DNA of 9,871 nt from Sphingobacterium sp. (GCA_030146225.1 JASLCA010000335.1:1-9871), one strand, 5' to 3'; shown: positions 1-6,242, numbered from the stretch's first letter. Notes: generated from the sequence alone by a model not told the origin. A program made the numbers and translations.

Positions 1-674
1 CCTACTGTACCCTTCCTGATGCCTACGGATATTATCATATTAACCTCCGCATCAGCTGGCAGTCTCAGGGATTTTTTGACTCTCCGACTATCAAAGCCTT
101 CCATAGGGCAGCTGTCATAACCGATATTGGCCAAGGCAATCATAAAAGTCTGTGCAGCCAGTGCGCAGGATTTGTGTACTACAATTCGGGTGTCATTCTC
201 CGTAACCGAAAGCACCATAGGGCGAAAGAGCTGAATGGTAGAGACCAATAGCTTTCGCAAGAAGCCTAGAATCCCAAAGAAACGCACATATAAGAGTGGC
301 ATCACCTTTTGGTAATAGATTTCTTGGTCTTTAATCCTTTTTTCTTGACGATCCGCAGGGCTGTGACGTCGGATATTTTCTCTTTCAAATTCCAGCACCT
401 GCTGACTCCGTGACTTGTATAAGCCTTGGCGGGTAACAAAGACCACCATCTGTGGAGCCGTTGTCGCCGCGCTCTGCCCCAAACAGGCAACCCCTAGCTC
501 CTTGAGCTTTAGCGGATCGGTAACATGATAAAACTCCCAGAGCTGCATATTCGAACTATTAGGGGCCAAAGTGGCGAGTTCCAAGCACTCCTTTATTTTT
601 TCGGCATCAATAGGCTGTGCGGCATCATATACACGAACAGACCTTCTAAACTCCAATACTTCCTTTAAATTCAT
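1..674 (-). CDS. Nitroreductase family protein (FMN-dependent NAD(P)H oxidoreductase), 3' end outside window
   Basis: Reading the minus strand from the ATG at 674 gives an open frame of 224 codons that runs off the left edge, so the C-terminus is missing. The N-terminus carries the family's FMN-binding pattern: E8-F9-R10-R11-S12-V13-R14, then L36-A37-P38-N39-S40-S41-N42 with Q44 and W46. PMEGFD at residues 190-195 is the usual later motif that packs on the flavin. The fold normally acts as a cytoplasmic homodimer reducing nitro compounds, quinones or flavins with NAD(P)H; the substrate cannot be read from sequence. Residues about 82-160 form an insertion relative to short nitroreductases, with a hydrophobic stretch at about 124-152 (MPLLYVRFFGILGF...). 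From memory, Bacteroidota homologues share this insertion. No Shine-Dalgarno sequence precedes the start. The gene is divergent from the siderophore importer, so a role in flavin or ferric reduction is possible but unproven. Confidence 0.9.
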   Translation of the reverse strand, partial: MNLKEVLEFRRSVRVYDAAQPIDAEKIKECLELATLAPNSSNMQLWEFYHVTDPLKLKELGVACLGQSAATTAPQMVVFVTRQGLYKSRSQQVLEFERENIRRHSPADRQEKRIKDQEIYYQKVMPLLYVRFFGILGFLRKLLVSTIQLFRPMVLSVTENDTRIVVHKSCALAAQTFMIALANIGYDSCPMEGFDSRRVKKSLRLPADAEVNMIISVGIRKGTV

Positions 675-695
675 CGTTTTTAATTTTGCCAGTAA

Positions 696-711
696 GCTAT
701 CAGTCGATAGC
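696..711. promoter_or_regulatory. Perfect inverted repeat upstream of the nitroreductase, candidate operator
   Basis: GCTATC-AGTC-GATAGC is a perfect 6-bp inverted repeat with a 4-base spacer, 22 bases upstream of the nitroreductase start codon at 674. It is well placed to bind a dimeric repressor or to form a small hairpin in the 5' leader of the leftward transcript. The regulator is unknown and no regulator gene is adjacent in the window. Confidence 0.35.
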
Positions 712-1057
712 CATATACCTCAGCAAGATAATCATTTTAAAAAAATCAACGCTTCCTAGCAAAGAAAAGGAGCAGCGCCATGTTCTGCATGCGCCCCGAC
801 AAGAAATACATAGGGGAGATAGCCCGAAATAAGCGCATGAAAACCCCAATAAATAGATTTTCTATACTGTGAAAGCTAAAAACAAGGCCTGTTGCTTAGA
901 GCAGATTGCAGTTTTTATGTCAAAAAATCAGGAAATAGTAACTTTTATGTTATACGATTTAGGCGGAGTTTTTCTAAAAACAACTGAAATTATTGTTTTT
1001 AAAGAAATATTTACCGTTAAGATTAATTTAATGGCAATGCATAGCTATTAATAGTTA

Positions 1058-1143
1058 TTATTTAGTCCTGCCTGAATACCTGCTAATTTCTTTTTTTGGA
1101 AAGTTTCATTAGGTTTGTACTTATTAGTATTCAGTCTAAATAA
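1058..1143. promoter_or_regulatory. Inverted-repeat operator candidate, probably iron-responsive
   Basis: The right element, GTATTCAG-T-CTAAATAA at 1127-1143, is the reverse complement of TTATTTAG-A-CTGAATAC. The same two blocks occur in forward orientation at 1058-1065 (TTATTTAG) and 1072-1079 (CTGAATAC), separated by six bases instead of one. The right element is itself partly palindromic (TTAG...CTAA, 1124-1139). It lies at or just after the expected transcription start and ends six bases before the importer start codon, a typical repressor position. AT-rich boxes of this type precede iron-uptake genes under Fur or DtxR-like control. The link to iron is inferred from the operon's function, not from a verified consensus. 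Confidence 0.45.
1087..1117 (+). promoter_or_regulatory. Bacteroidota-type promoter of the siderophore importer operon
   Basis: TAGGTTTG at 1110-1117 matches the Bacteroidota -7 consensus TAnnTTTG exactly. Nineteen bases upstream, TTTC at 1087-1090 is one mismatch from the -33 element TTTG. Transcription would start near 1121-1124, giving a leader of roughly 27 bases and placing the start inside the operator candidate. Confidence 0.5.
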
Positions 1144-1149
1144 AAATTG

Positions 1150-2103
1150 ATGATTATACGATCACTGCTCGTACTCTTTCTAATACTGTTGTCTTTGGGA
1201 TCGCTTTTTATAGGTGTGAAAGATATCAGTCTATCTGATATTTTAAAGTTGCAGGAGGATGAACTGCTGGTATTTCTAGTCAGTCGTGTGCCCAGAATGA
1301 TTTCTATTCTGATTGCTGGGGTAGGGATGAGCATCTGTGGCTTGATTATGCAACAGCTGTCGATGAATAAGTTTGTCTCGCCTACCACGGCGGGAACCTT
1401 GGATGCAACCAAGATGGGCATCCTCTTTAGTCTGATCTTATTCCCAGCGGGCGGCATGTTGACAAAGATGATGTTCTCCTTTAGTATAGCCTTGGCGGCC
1501 AGTCTTGTCTTCTTAAAGATTGCCGATAGCATAAAGTACAAGAGCATAATCTTTATTCCCTTAATCGGGATTGTTTTTGGGAACATCCTAAACGCCATCT
1601 CTACCTTCTTTGCCTATCGTTATAACGTTATCCAAAATATGGAGGGCTGGATGATTGGCGATTTCTCTTCTATTATTAAGGGCAACTACGAAATTCTCTA
1701 TATCGGTATCCCCATTGTACTCCTTTGTTATGCCTATGCCAATAAGTTTACGATCGTAGGCTTGGGCGAAGACACGGCAAAGAGCTTGGGCCTTAATCAT
1801 AAGCGGATCACTTACTTGGGCTTAATCTTTGTGTCCATTACGGCCAGCGTTGTAGTCCTTACAGCTGGGGTTATTCCATTCTTAGGCTTGATTATTCCAA
1901 ATATCGTAAGTATGATTTTCGGGGATAACCTCAAAAAAACCTTGCCCTATACGGCATTGCTAGGCGCCATCTTTCTCTTGATCTGCGACATTATCAGTCG
2001 CTTGGTTATTTATCCTTACGAAGTGCCCATAGGCTTAACGGTCAGTATTGTGGGTGGGATTGTTTTTTTAGGAATGTTATTAAAAAAGACTAAACATGCT
2101 TAA
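1150..2103 (+). CDS. FecCD-family siderophore ABC transporter permease (YclN/CeuB-like)
   Basis: This 317-residue polytopic inner-membrane protein is the first of two permease halves of a ferric-siderophore importer. It starts with a hydrophobic helix (about residues 3-21). It then shows the FecCD core S45-R-V-P-R49 followed by the Gly-rich helix IAGVGMSICGLIMQQ and the segment NKFVSPTTAGTLD, which I recognise as characteristic of YclN-type permeases. The cytoplasmic coupling region GVIPFLGLIIPNI lies in the last third and would contact the ATPase. Length fits the family (about 310-340). A TTG at 1147 is in frame, but I take the adjacent ATG at 1150. No Shine-Dalgarno sequence is visible. It is the first gene of the operon, and its last 8 bases overlap the next gene, suggesting translational coupling. 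Confidence 0.93.
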   Translation: MIIRSLLVLFLILLSLGSLFIGVKDISLSDILKLQEDELLVFLVSRVPRMISILIAGVGMSICGLIMQQLSMNKFVSPTTAGTLDATKMGILFSLILFPAGGMLTKMMFSFSIALAASLVFLKIADSIKYKSIIFIPLIGIVFGNILNAISTFFAYRYNVIQNMEGWMIGDFSSIIKGNYEILYIGIPIVLLCYAYANKFTIVGLGEDTAKSLGLNHKRITYLGLIFVSITASVVVLTAGVIPFLGLIIPNIVSMIFGDNLKKTLPYTALLGAIFLLICDIISRLVIYPYEVPIGLTVSIVGGIVFLGMLLKKTKHA

Positions 2104-3043
2104 GAATAAAACTAATGTCCTTATGATCTTTATCTTGCTGGCAGCGATCGGCATGTTTATGTTCAGCTTTACGGGCACCAAGCTTGACTATGTGCTGCCC
2201 AGAAGGGCTTACAAGGTTGCAGCAATGCTCTTAATCTCCTGTGGGATAGCCTACTCTTCGATTGTCTTTCAGACCATAACGGCCAATCGGATCTTGACCC
2301 CATCGATTATGGGCTTTGACTCCTTCTTCCTGCTTATCCAATCGGTTTTGGTATTTATATATGGGGATCAAACCTTTAAGGTGCTGAGTAGTGAGTGGAA
2401 TTTTGTGCTATCTGTAGGCCTGATGCTCCTCTTTGCCTTGGCGCTCTACTACCTTATCTTTAAGAAGGAGTCCAAAAGCATTTACCTATTGCTCTTGGTG
2501 GGCATGCTATTAGGTACCTTATTCCGAAGTATATCCTCCTTTATTGTGGTTATCCTCAATCCCAATGAGTTTATGATCCTGCAAGGCTCCATGTTTGCGA
2601 GTTTTGATCGCATCAACAACAACCTTTTGGGCATCTCGGCAGTAATCTTAGTCTTGGCTATGCTGTATGGACGAACCTTTTTCAGGCAATTGGATGTGCT
2701 GCTCTTGGGGCGTGAGCATGCCATTAGTCTAGGCGTAGACTACAACCGTGTAGTACGCCACAACCTGATGTTGATCTCTGTGATGGTATCCATCTCCACC
2801 GCCCTAGTCGGCCCTATAACCTTCCTCGGCATATTGGTCGCCAACCTGACCTATCAACTCCTGAAAGCCAAGCAACATAGCGTTTTAATATTGGGCTGTT
2901 GTTTATTGACTTCTATTACCGTAGTTACCGGGCAGTACTTGGTTGAGCATGTATTCAATATGTCGACCACCATTAGTATTATTATCAATTTTATAGGTGG
3001 TATTTACTTTATCTATCTATTGTTAAAAACCAGTAAATCATGA
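2096..3043 (+). CDS. FecCD-family siderophore ABC transporter permease (YclO/CeuC-like)
   Basis: This 315-residue, highly hydrophobic protein forms the second half of the inner-membrane channel with the preceding gene product. Diagnostic segments are R36-R37 before the first core helix, SSIVFQTITANRILTPSIMGFDS (about residues 54-76, the Q...N.L..P...G pattern of FecCD proteins, in the YclO form), and the coupling region VGPITFLGILVANL near residues 240-253. The start at 2096 overlaps the upstream stop by 8 bases. The stop overlaps the ATPase start in an ATGA arrangement (3040-3043). Both overlaps support one polycistronic unit with balanced subunit synthesis. No frameshift or missing segment is seen. 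Confidence 0.93.
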   Translation: MLKNKTNVLMIFILLAAIGMFMFSFTGTKLDYVLPRRAYKVAAMLLISCGIAYSSIVFQTITANRILTPSIMGFDSFFLLIQSVLVFIYGDQTFKVLSSEWNFVLSVGLMLLFALALYYLIFKKESKSIYLLLLVGMLLGTLFRSISSFIVVILNPNEFMILQGSMFASFDRINNNLLGISAVILVLAMLYGRTFFRQLDVLLLGREHAISLGVDYNRVVRHNLMLISVMVSISTALVGPITFLGILVANLTYQLLKAKQHSVLILGCCLLTSITVVTGQYLVEHVFNMSTTISIIINFIGGIYFIYLLLKTSKS

Positions 3044-3798
3044 TTGCAGTTAAGCATGTTTCGAAATCATATGGTGATAAAATCATTCTAGATGATGTTT
3101 CCATCAGCTTTCCTCAAGGCAAGATCACCTGCCTAGTGGGAGGGAATGGGACTGGGAAAAGTACCCTATTATCTATAATTAGCAAATTGCTTAGCAAGGA
3201 CTCGGGCACGATCAACCTGCTCGACAAGGATATTATGGAGATGAAGCATCGGGATTTTGCGAAGCGCCTGGCGATCCTCAAGCAGTTCAATCAGCCTAGC
3301 ATCCGACTTACTATTCGGGAGTTGGTATCCTTTGGCCGTTTTCCGCATTCACAGGGTAGACTCAATAGCTTGGATAAGCAGAAGATTGATGAATCCTTGG
3401 ACTTTATGGGCTTAACCCAGATACAGGACTATTACTTGGATGAGCTCAGTGGGGGACAGCGTCAACGGGCTTTCTTAGCGATGGTCTTGGTGCAGGATAC
3501 AGAGTATATCTTATTGGATGAGCCCCTTAATAACTTGGATATGAAGCATTCGGTGGAGATGATGAAGATCCTCCGCATCCTTGCTGATGAGCATCATAAG
3601 ACCATTATTATCGTGGTGCACGATATTAACTTTGCGGCATCCTATGCCGACTATATTGCCACGGTCAAAGATCATAAAATTATCCATTTCGGTAAGACGG
3701 ATGATATTATATGTCCTAAGATTATGAAGGAAGTCTTTGAGATCGATATGACCATTATTGAGAATTGTAACCAAAAGTTTTGTATATATTTTAAATAA
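3040..3798 (+). CDS. Siderophore ABC transporter ATP-binding protein (YclP/CeuD-like)
   Basis: This 252-residue cytoplasmic ATPase energises the FecCD permease pair. All ABC motifs are present in order: Walker A GGNGTGKST (34-42), Q-loop Q82, signature LSGGQ (136-140), Walker B YILLDE (156-161), D-loop NNLD (164-167) and switch histidine H194 in VVHDIN. Walker A has Gly at the position that is Pro in the usual GPNGAGKST. Segments RLTIRELVSFGRFPHSQGRL and LNNLDMKHSVE, and the C-terminal IYF ending, resemble YclP-type ATPases closely. The start codon overlaps the upstream stop (ATGA), and the binding-protein gene follows after five bases. All catalytic residues are intact, so the protein should be active. 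Confidence 0.95.
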   Translation: MIAVKHVSKSYGDKIILDDVSISFPQGKITCLVGGNGTGKSTLLSIISKLLSKDSGTINLLDKDIMEMKHRDFAKRLAILKQFNQPSIRLTIRELVSFGRFPHSQGRLNSLDKQKIDESLDFMGLTQIQDYYLDELSGGQRQRAFLAMVLVQDTEYILLDEPLNNLDMKHSVEMMKILRILADEHHKTIIIVVHDINFAASYADYIATVKDHKIIHFGKTDDIICPKIMKEVFEIDMTIIENCNQKFCIYFK

Positions 3799-3803
3799 TT
3801 TTT

Positions 3804-4745
3804 ATGAAAAAAGTTAGCTTATCAGGTTTGTTATTAGCCTTCGTTATAATGAGCAGCTGCTCAGGTAGCGTAAAAGACAATGCACAAAATGAGAATGCAA
3901 GTCAAGATACGATGACAATCACGCATCATTTAGGCAAGACAGCTATTGTGAAAAATCCACAAAAAGTTGTACTGCTTAACTACGGGATTATTGATTCATT
4001 TGATGAATTAGGGATTAAAATGGCTGGCTTGCCAAAGGCGAACCTGCCGAGCTATTTGTCCAAATATGCAACTGACGATTCCATCTTAGACATTGGAAAC
4101 CTTATGGATCCAAACTTTGAGAAAATAAATGAACTTGGACCAGACCTTATTATTATTGCTGCTAGACAAGCTAAGCTCTATGATGAATTGTCAAAGATCG
4201 CTCCTACAATCTATATGGATATAGACAAGGATAATTATGTGGCTTCATTTGAGGCGAACAATCGTCAACTAGGTCAAATCTTTGGTAAAGAGGTTGAGGT
4301 TGAAAAAGCATTAACAGACATCCAGTCTAAGATTGCTGCGATCAACAAGAAGACGCAAGCCTCGGATAAAAAAGGACTTATTGTGCTTGTCAATGAAGGC
4401 CGCTACAGTGCTTATGGCAAGGGATCGCGCTTTGGAATTATCCATGATGTTTTCGGCGTAAAACCTGCTGATGATCATATTGAAGTGGCGACCCATGGAC
4501 AGTCTGTTTCCAATGAATTTATCCAAAAGATAAATCCAGATTATCTGTTTGTAATTGACCGTGGGGCTGCTATTAAGAAGAATGATTTAGACAAAAAATC
4601 CTTCGCCAATCCTTTAATCGAACAAACCACAGCCTATAAGAATGATAAAATTATATTCTTGTCGCCTGATGTATGGTACCTATCAGGGGGAGGATTAAAG
4701 TCTGTTGCGATGATGGTCGATGAAATTGAAAAGGCGCTTGATTAA
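3804..4745 (+). CDS. Siderophore-binding lipoprotein of the ABC importer (YclQ/CeuE-like)
   Basis: The 313-residue precursor has a lysine-start signal peptide and a lipobox-like IMSSC with the acylated cysteine at C19, followed by a low-complexity linker. It should be a membrane-anchored periplasmic binding protein of the two-lobe FhuD/CeuE type. In CeuE, His227 and Tyr288 coordinate iron and Arg118, Arg205 and Arg249 hold the catecholate ligand. The equivalents here are H231 (in THGQSVS), Y292 (in WYLSGGG), R121, R209 (in GSRFGI) and R253 (in VIDRGAA), at near-constant offsets of 3-4. This predicts tetradentate or bis-catecholate ferric-siderophore binding; the actual siderophore is unknown. 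It is the last gene of the operon, starting 5 bases after the ATPase stop and followed by a strong terminator. It reads as more AT-rich than the permease genes, as is common for an abundant binding protein. Confidence 0.95.
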   Translation: MKKVSLSGLLLAFVIMSSCSGSVKDNAQNENASQDTMTITHHLGKTAIVKNPQKVVLLNYGIIDSFDELGIKMAGLPKANLPSYLSKYATDDSILDIGNLMDPNFEKINELGPDLIIIAARQAKLYDELSKIAPTIYMDIDKDNYVASFEANNRQLGQIFGKEVEVEKALTDIQSKIAAINKKTQASDKKGLIVLVNEGRYSAYGKGSRFGIIHDVFGVKPADDHIEVATHGQSVSNEFIQKINPDYLFVIDRGAAIKKNDLDKKSFANPLIEQTTAYKNDKIIFLSPDVWYLSGGGLKSVAMMVDEIEKALD

Positions 4746-4759
4746 AGCTGCTTAAAGAC

Positions 4760-4790
4760 AAAAAGCCCGCTCAACTTGAGCGGGCTTTTT
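4760..4790. terminator. Strong intrinsic terminator after the siderophore operon, probably bidirectional
   Basis: A perfect 15-bp inverted repeat with a one-base centre joins 4760-4774 to 4776-4790. Its GC core is GCCCGCTCAA/TTGAGCGGGC, and it is flanked by A5 on the left and T5 on the right. It begins 14 bases after the binding-protein stop codon. The A/T flanks would also let it stop transcripts coming from the convergent small membrane protein gene. Confidence 0.9.
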
Positions 4791-4813
4791 ACATGTATTG
4801 CTGTGCAATAAGC

Positions 4814-4833
4814 CGTGCTAGCGGCTAGGCACG
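4814..4833. repeat. Hairpin downstream of the small membrane protein gene
   Basis: CGTGC-TAG-CGG-CTA-G-GCACG forms an 8-bp stem with one bulged G and a 3-base loop. It lies 6 bases beyond the stop codon of the minus-strand gene. The tail on that strand (GGCTTATT) is poor in T, so it is a weak terminator candidate or an mRNA 3'-end stabiliser. The strong hairpin at 4760-4790 is a likely backup. Confidence 0.45.
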
Positions 4834-4839
4834 TTTTCG

Positions 4840-4989
4840 TTAGGCGCCTCGTATAACACGTAAGAGTATCGCCACAATTGCTATCACTAGTAGGATGTGA
4901 ATGATTCCTCCTGTAGCAAATCCACCAAGAAAACTAACGGCCCAAATAATGACTAAAACAACTGCGATGATATAAAGTAAATTTCCCAT
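4840..4989 (-). CDS. Lmo0937/DUF5670-type small membrane protein
   Basis: The minus strand from ATG at 4989 to the stop at 4840 encodes 49 residues, beginning MGNLLYIIAVVLVIIWAVSF and ending AILLRVIRGA. Two hydrophobic helices (about 4-23 and 29-43) are joined by a Gly-rich turn GGFATGG, with a basic C-terminus (R44, R47). Length, the MGNLLY start, the G-I-I-H-I-L-L segment and the RVIRG end match the Lmo0937/DUF5670 family of tiny membrane proteins. Their function is unknown; some are stress-associated. It is monocistronic and convergent with the siderophore operon. No Shine-Dalgarno sequence is visible. A TA-repeat element 22-36 bases upstream resembles those before csbD and the amidohydrolase gene. 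Confidence 0.88.
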   Translation of the reverse strand: MGNLLYIIAVVLVIIWAVSFLGGFATGGIIHILLVIAIVAILLRVIRGA

Positions 4990-5011
4990 AATATAAATTT
5001 TTAGTAGATGT

Positions 5012-5025
5012 GATATATAGATAAC
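5012..5025 (-). promoter_or_regulatory. GTTAT(A/C)TATATA element upstream of the DUF5670-type gene
   Basis: Read on the minus strand this is GTTATCTATATATC, with its 5' end 36 bases upstream of the gene's ATG. It differs by one internal base from the elements at 5423-5435 and 9183-9195, and like the latter is preceded by an ACG...CG block. No canonical TAnnTTTG -7 element was found before this gene, so the motif may be an alternative promoter element or an operator. Confidence 0.4.
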
Positions 5026-5071
5026 GATCGTTTTGCTGTATTTGTTTTACTTTTAACTTTTCTTTAACATC

Positions 5072-5112
5072 CTTAGGAAGCTATTAAGCCTGCTTCTAAT
5101 CGCTTAGGAAGC
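5072..5112. repeat. Short tandem direct repeat CTTAGGAAGC
   Basis: CTTAGGAAGC occurs at 5072-5081 and 5103-5112, a 31-base period. In both copies TTAA follows two bases later (5084-5087 and 5115-5118), after which the copies diverge. The first copy can also pair GAAGC (5077-5081) with GCTTC (5092-5096). It may be a pair of binding sites or the remnant of a duplication. Confidence 0.5.
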
Positions 5113-5422
5113 ACTTAACTGGCTTGTTTTCAGTCCTTGACTTTGACAGTCGCCCTGGCGTAAAGCTGGTTTTAGTTTAAGGCATTACTTTTCCTCGGGA
5201 AGTCAATCCCAGCTTGCTGCCGGTAGCTTGTAAAAGATTTATAGGCGATATCAACTCTCTTTAAGGAATATTGTATCTATGCGATACCTTGTCTGAAGCT
5301 ATGCGCTGTAGCTGGGGCAATTCTGGTTTAAAGCCCTGCTTTTGCGTTGCCCCATTAGCCATTACGGAGCTAAGGCGAGCAGCCGCTCATTTGCCTTAAA
5401 ACAATAATTAGTTCGATTCGTT

Positions 5423-5435
5423 GTTATATATATAG
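5423..5435 (+). promoter_or_regulatory. GTTATATATATAG element upstream of the amidohydrolase operon
   Basis: This 13-base element, starting 32 bases before the ATG at 5455, is identical to the one at 9183-9195 upstream of csbD and nearly identical to the minus-strand element at 5012-5025. No canonical TAnnTTTG element was found upstream of this operon. The sequence is low-complexity TA repeat, so chance recurrence remains possible. Confidence 0.4.
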
Positions 5436-5454
5436 TGAAAGGTACCCAAAATAT

Positions 5455-6237
5455 ATGATCGACTTGTATAAAATTGTAAAACATAATAGTCCGCTGATTT
5501 CCTTAGCCCTACATGATGGGCACTTTATGGCGCCAGACATGCTAAGCTATTGTCAGCTTGCCGAGCATGAGCGCTTTCGAGAAGAAGACCCTTATACCGC
5601 GATCTTTGCAGATCTCCCCTGTAACCAGGTTGTGGTGCATGCCTCCCGCTTTATGCTGGACCTCAATAGACGCAAAGAAAAAAGTATCTACCTACAGCCC
5701 GAAGATGCTTGGGGCTTGCAGGTATGGACGCAAGCATTGCCGCAGGCAGTTACTGATGCCAGCTATCAACTCTACGACGAGTTTTATAAGGCTATGGCGC
5801 AGCTTATCGAGGAGACGATCGCCAAGTTTGGCTACTTCTTTATCTTGGATATACACTCCTACAACCACCGCAGAGATGCTCCTAACTTGATGGCTGACCC
5901 GGAGCTAAACCCAGAGGTAAACTTGGGTACGGCCTATAATCAGGAGAAGTGGCAGGCTATTATCCAGCAGTTTAAAGAGGACTTGGCTACCTGTAGCTTA
6001 CAAGGGAGGCCCTTAGATGTACGCGAGAATATTAAGTTTAAGGGGGGAGGCTTTGCCCAATGGCTGTGCGAAAACTATGCGGACAAGGGGGCTATTGTCT
6101 CCATTGAGTTTAAGAAGACTTTTATGGATGAGTGGACAGGTCGTGCTGACATTCCTTATATCTTGGAGCTACAGCAACTTTTAAAAGGGCGTATTCCACG
6201 CTTGCTCTCGGACTTGTTTAGTTGGGGGCAAAAATAA
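5455..6237 (+). CDS. N-formylglutamate amidohydrolase family protein
   Basis: This 260-residue, probably cytoplasmic protein shows the metal-hydrolase motifs of the N-formylglutamate amidohydrolase (FGase) family: H20-D21-G22-H23 near the N-terminus, S64-R...D69-L-N71-R72, D132-I-H134-S135-Y-N-H-R-R140, the glycine run K197-G-G-G, and E218 in VSIEFKK. HutG-type FGases hydrolyse N-formyl-L-glutamate to formate and L-glutamate at the end of histidine breakdown. No other hut gene is in the window, and the next two genes encode a QEGLA-motif peptidase and an ATP-grasp ligase. A related N-acyl-amino-acid or glutamyl-amide substrate is therefore more likely than histidine catabolism; this is inference. 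Length is within the family range. The next gene starts five bases after its stop, so they form one operon. Start chosen at the only nearby in-frame ATG. Confidence 0.87.
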   Translation: MIDLYKIVKHNSPLISLALHDGHFMAPDMLSYCQLAEHERFREEDPYTAIFADLPCNQVVVHASRFMLDLNRRKEKSIYLQPEDAWGLQVWTQALPQAVTDASYQLYDEFYKAMAQLIEETIAKFGYFFILDIHSYNHRRDAPNLMADPELNPEVNLGTAYNQEKWQAIIQQFKEDLATCSLQGRPLDVRENIKFKGGGFAQWLCENYADKGAIVSIEFKKTFMDEWTGRADIPYILELQQLLKGRIPRLLSDLFSWGQK

Positions 6238-6242
6238 TACCT

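Larger units (their letters stand above)
675..1149. other. Intergenic region between divergent nitroreductase and siderophore importer genes
   Basis: These 475 bases hold no convincing gene. The short open frames here (for example 869-1051, which starts with GTG) have no recognisable motif. The right half is AT-rich. It contains the 696-711 inverted repeat, a short palindrome ATAGA-TTT-TCTAT at 853-865, and the promoter and operator candidates at 1058-1143. The rest looks like ordinary divergent-promoter DNA. Confidence 0.7.
4990..5454. other. Long intergenic region with serial stem-loops, possible structured RNA
   Basis: No gene is recognised in these 465 bases on either strand. From about 5160 to 5400 there is a series of inverted repeats: AAGCTGG/CCAGCTT (5163-5169 with 5209-5215), GTATC/GATAC (5273-5277 with 5283-5287), AGCTA/TAGCT (5297-5301 with 5309-5313), TGGGGCAA/TTGCCCCA (5313-5320 with 5347-5354), and TAAGGC-GAGC-agcc-GCTC-attt-GCCTTA (5371-5398). 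The segment reads as less AT-rich than the DNA at both edges of the gap. It could be an unrecognised small RNA, a leader of the downstream operon, or a decayed sequence. It does not resemble tmRNA, RNase P RNA or SRP RNA. Confidence 0.45.

Noticed and set aside
571..759. Sixty-two-codon plus-strand frame
   Set aside because: It lies antisense over the start of the nitroreductase gene, whose protein motifs are unmistakable, and shows no motif of its own.
869..1051. Sixty-codon open frame starting with GTG in the divergent intergenic region
   Set aside because: No family motif, no ribosome binding site, AT-rich composition with promoter-like DNA, and a plausible regulatory use of the region.
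1131..1598. 155-codon minus-strand frame
   Set aside because: Antisense shadow of the first FecCD permease, which has clear family motifs; the length is explained by the hydrophobic codon pattern of the sense strand.
5160..5400. tmRNA, RNase P RNA, SRP RNA or a known riboswitch
   Set aside because: None of the conserved core sequences of these RNAs could be found; only unassigned stem-loops are present.
6222..6242. Upstream TTG start for the QEGLA peptidase
   Set aside because: It would overlap the amidohydrolase gene and add seven poorly conserved-looking residues; the ATG at 6243 gives a tidy 5-base gap.
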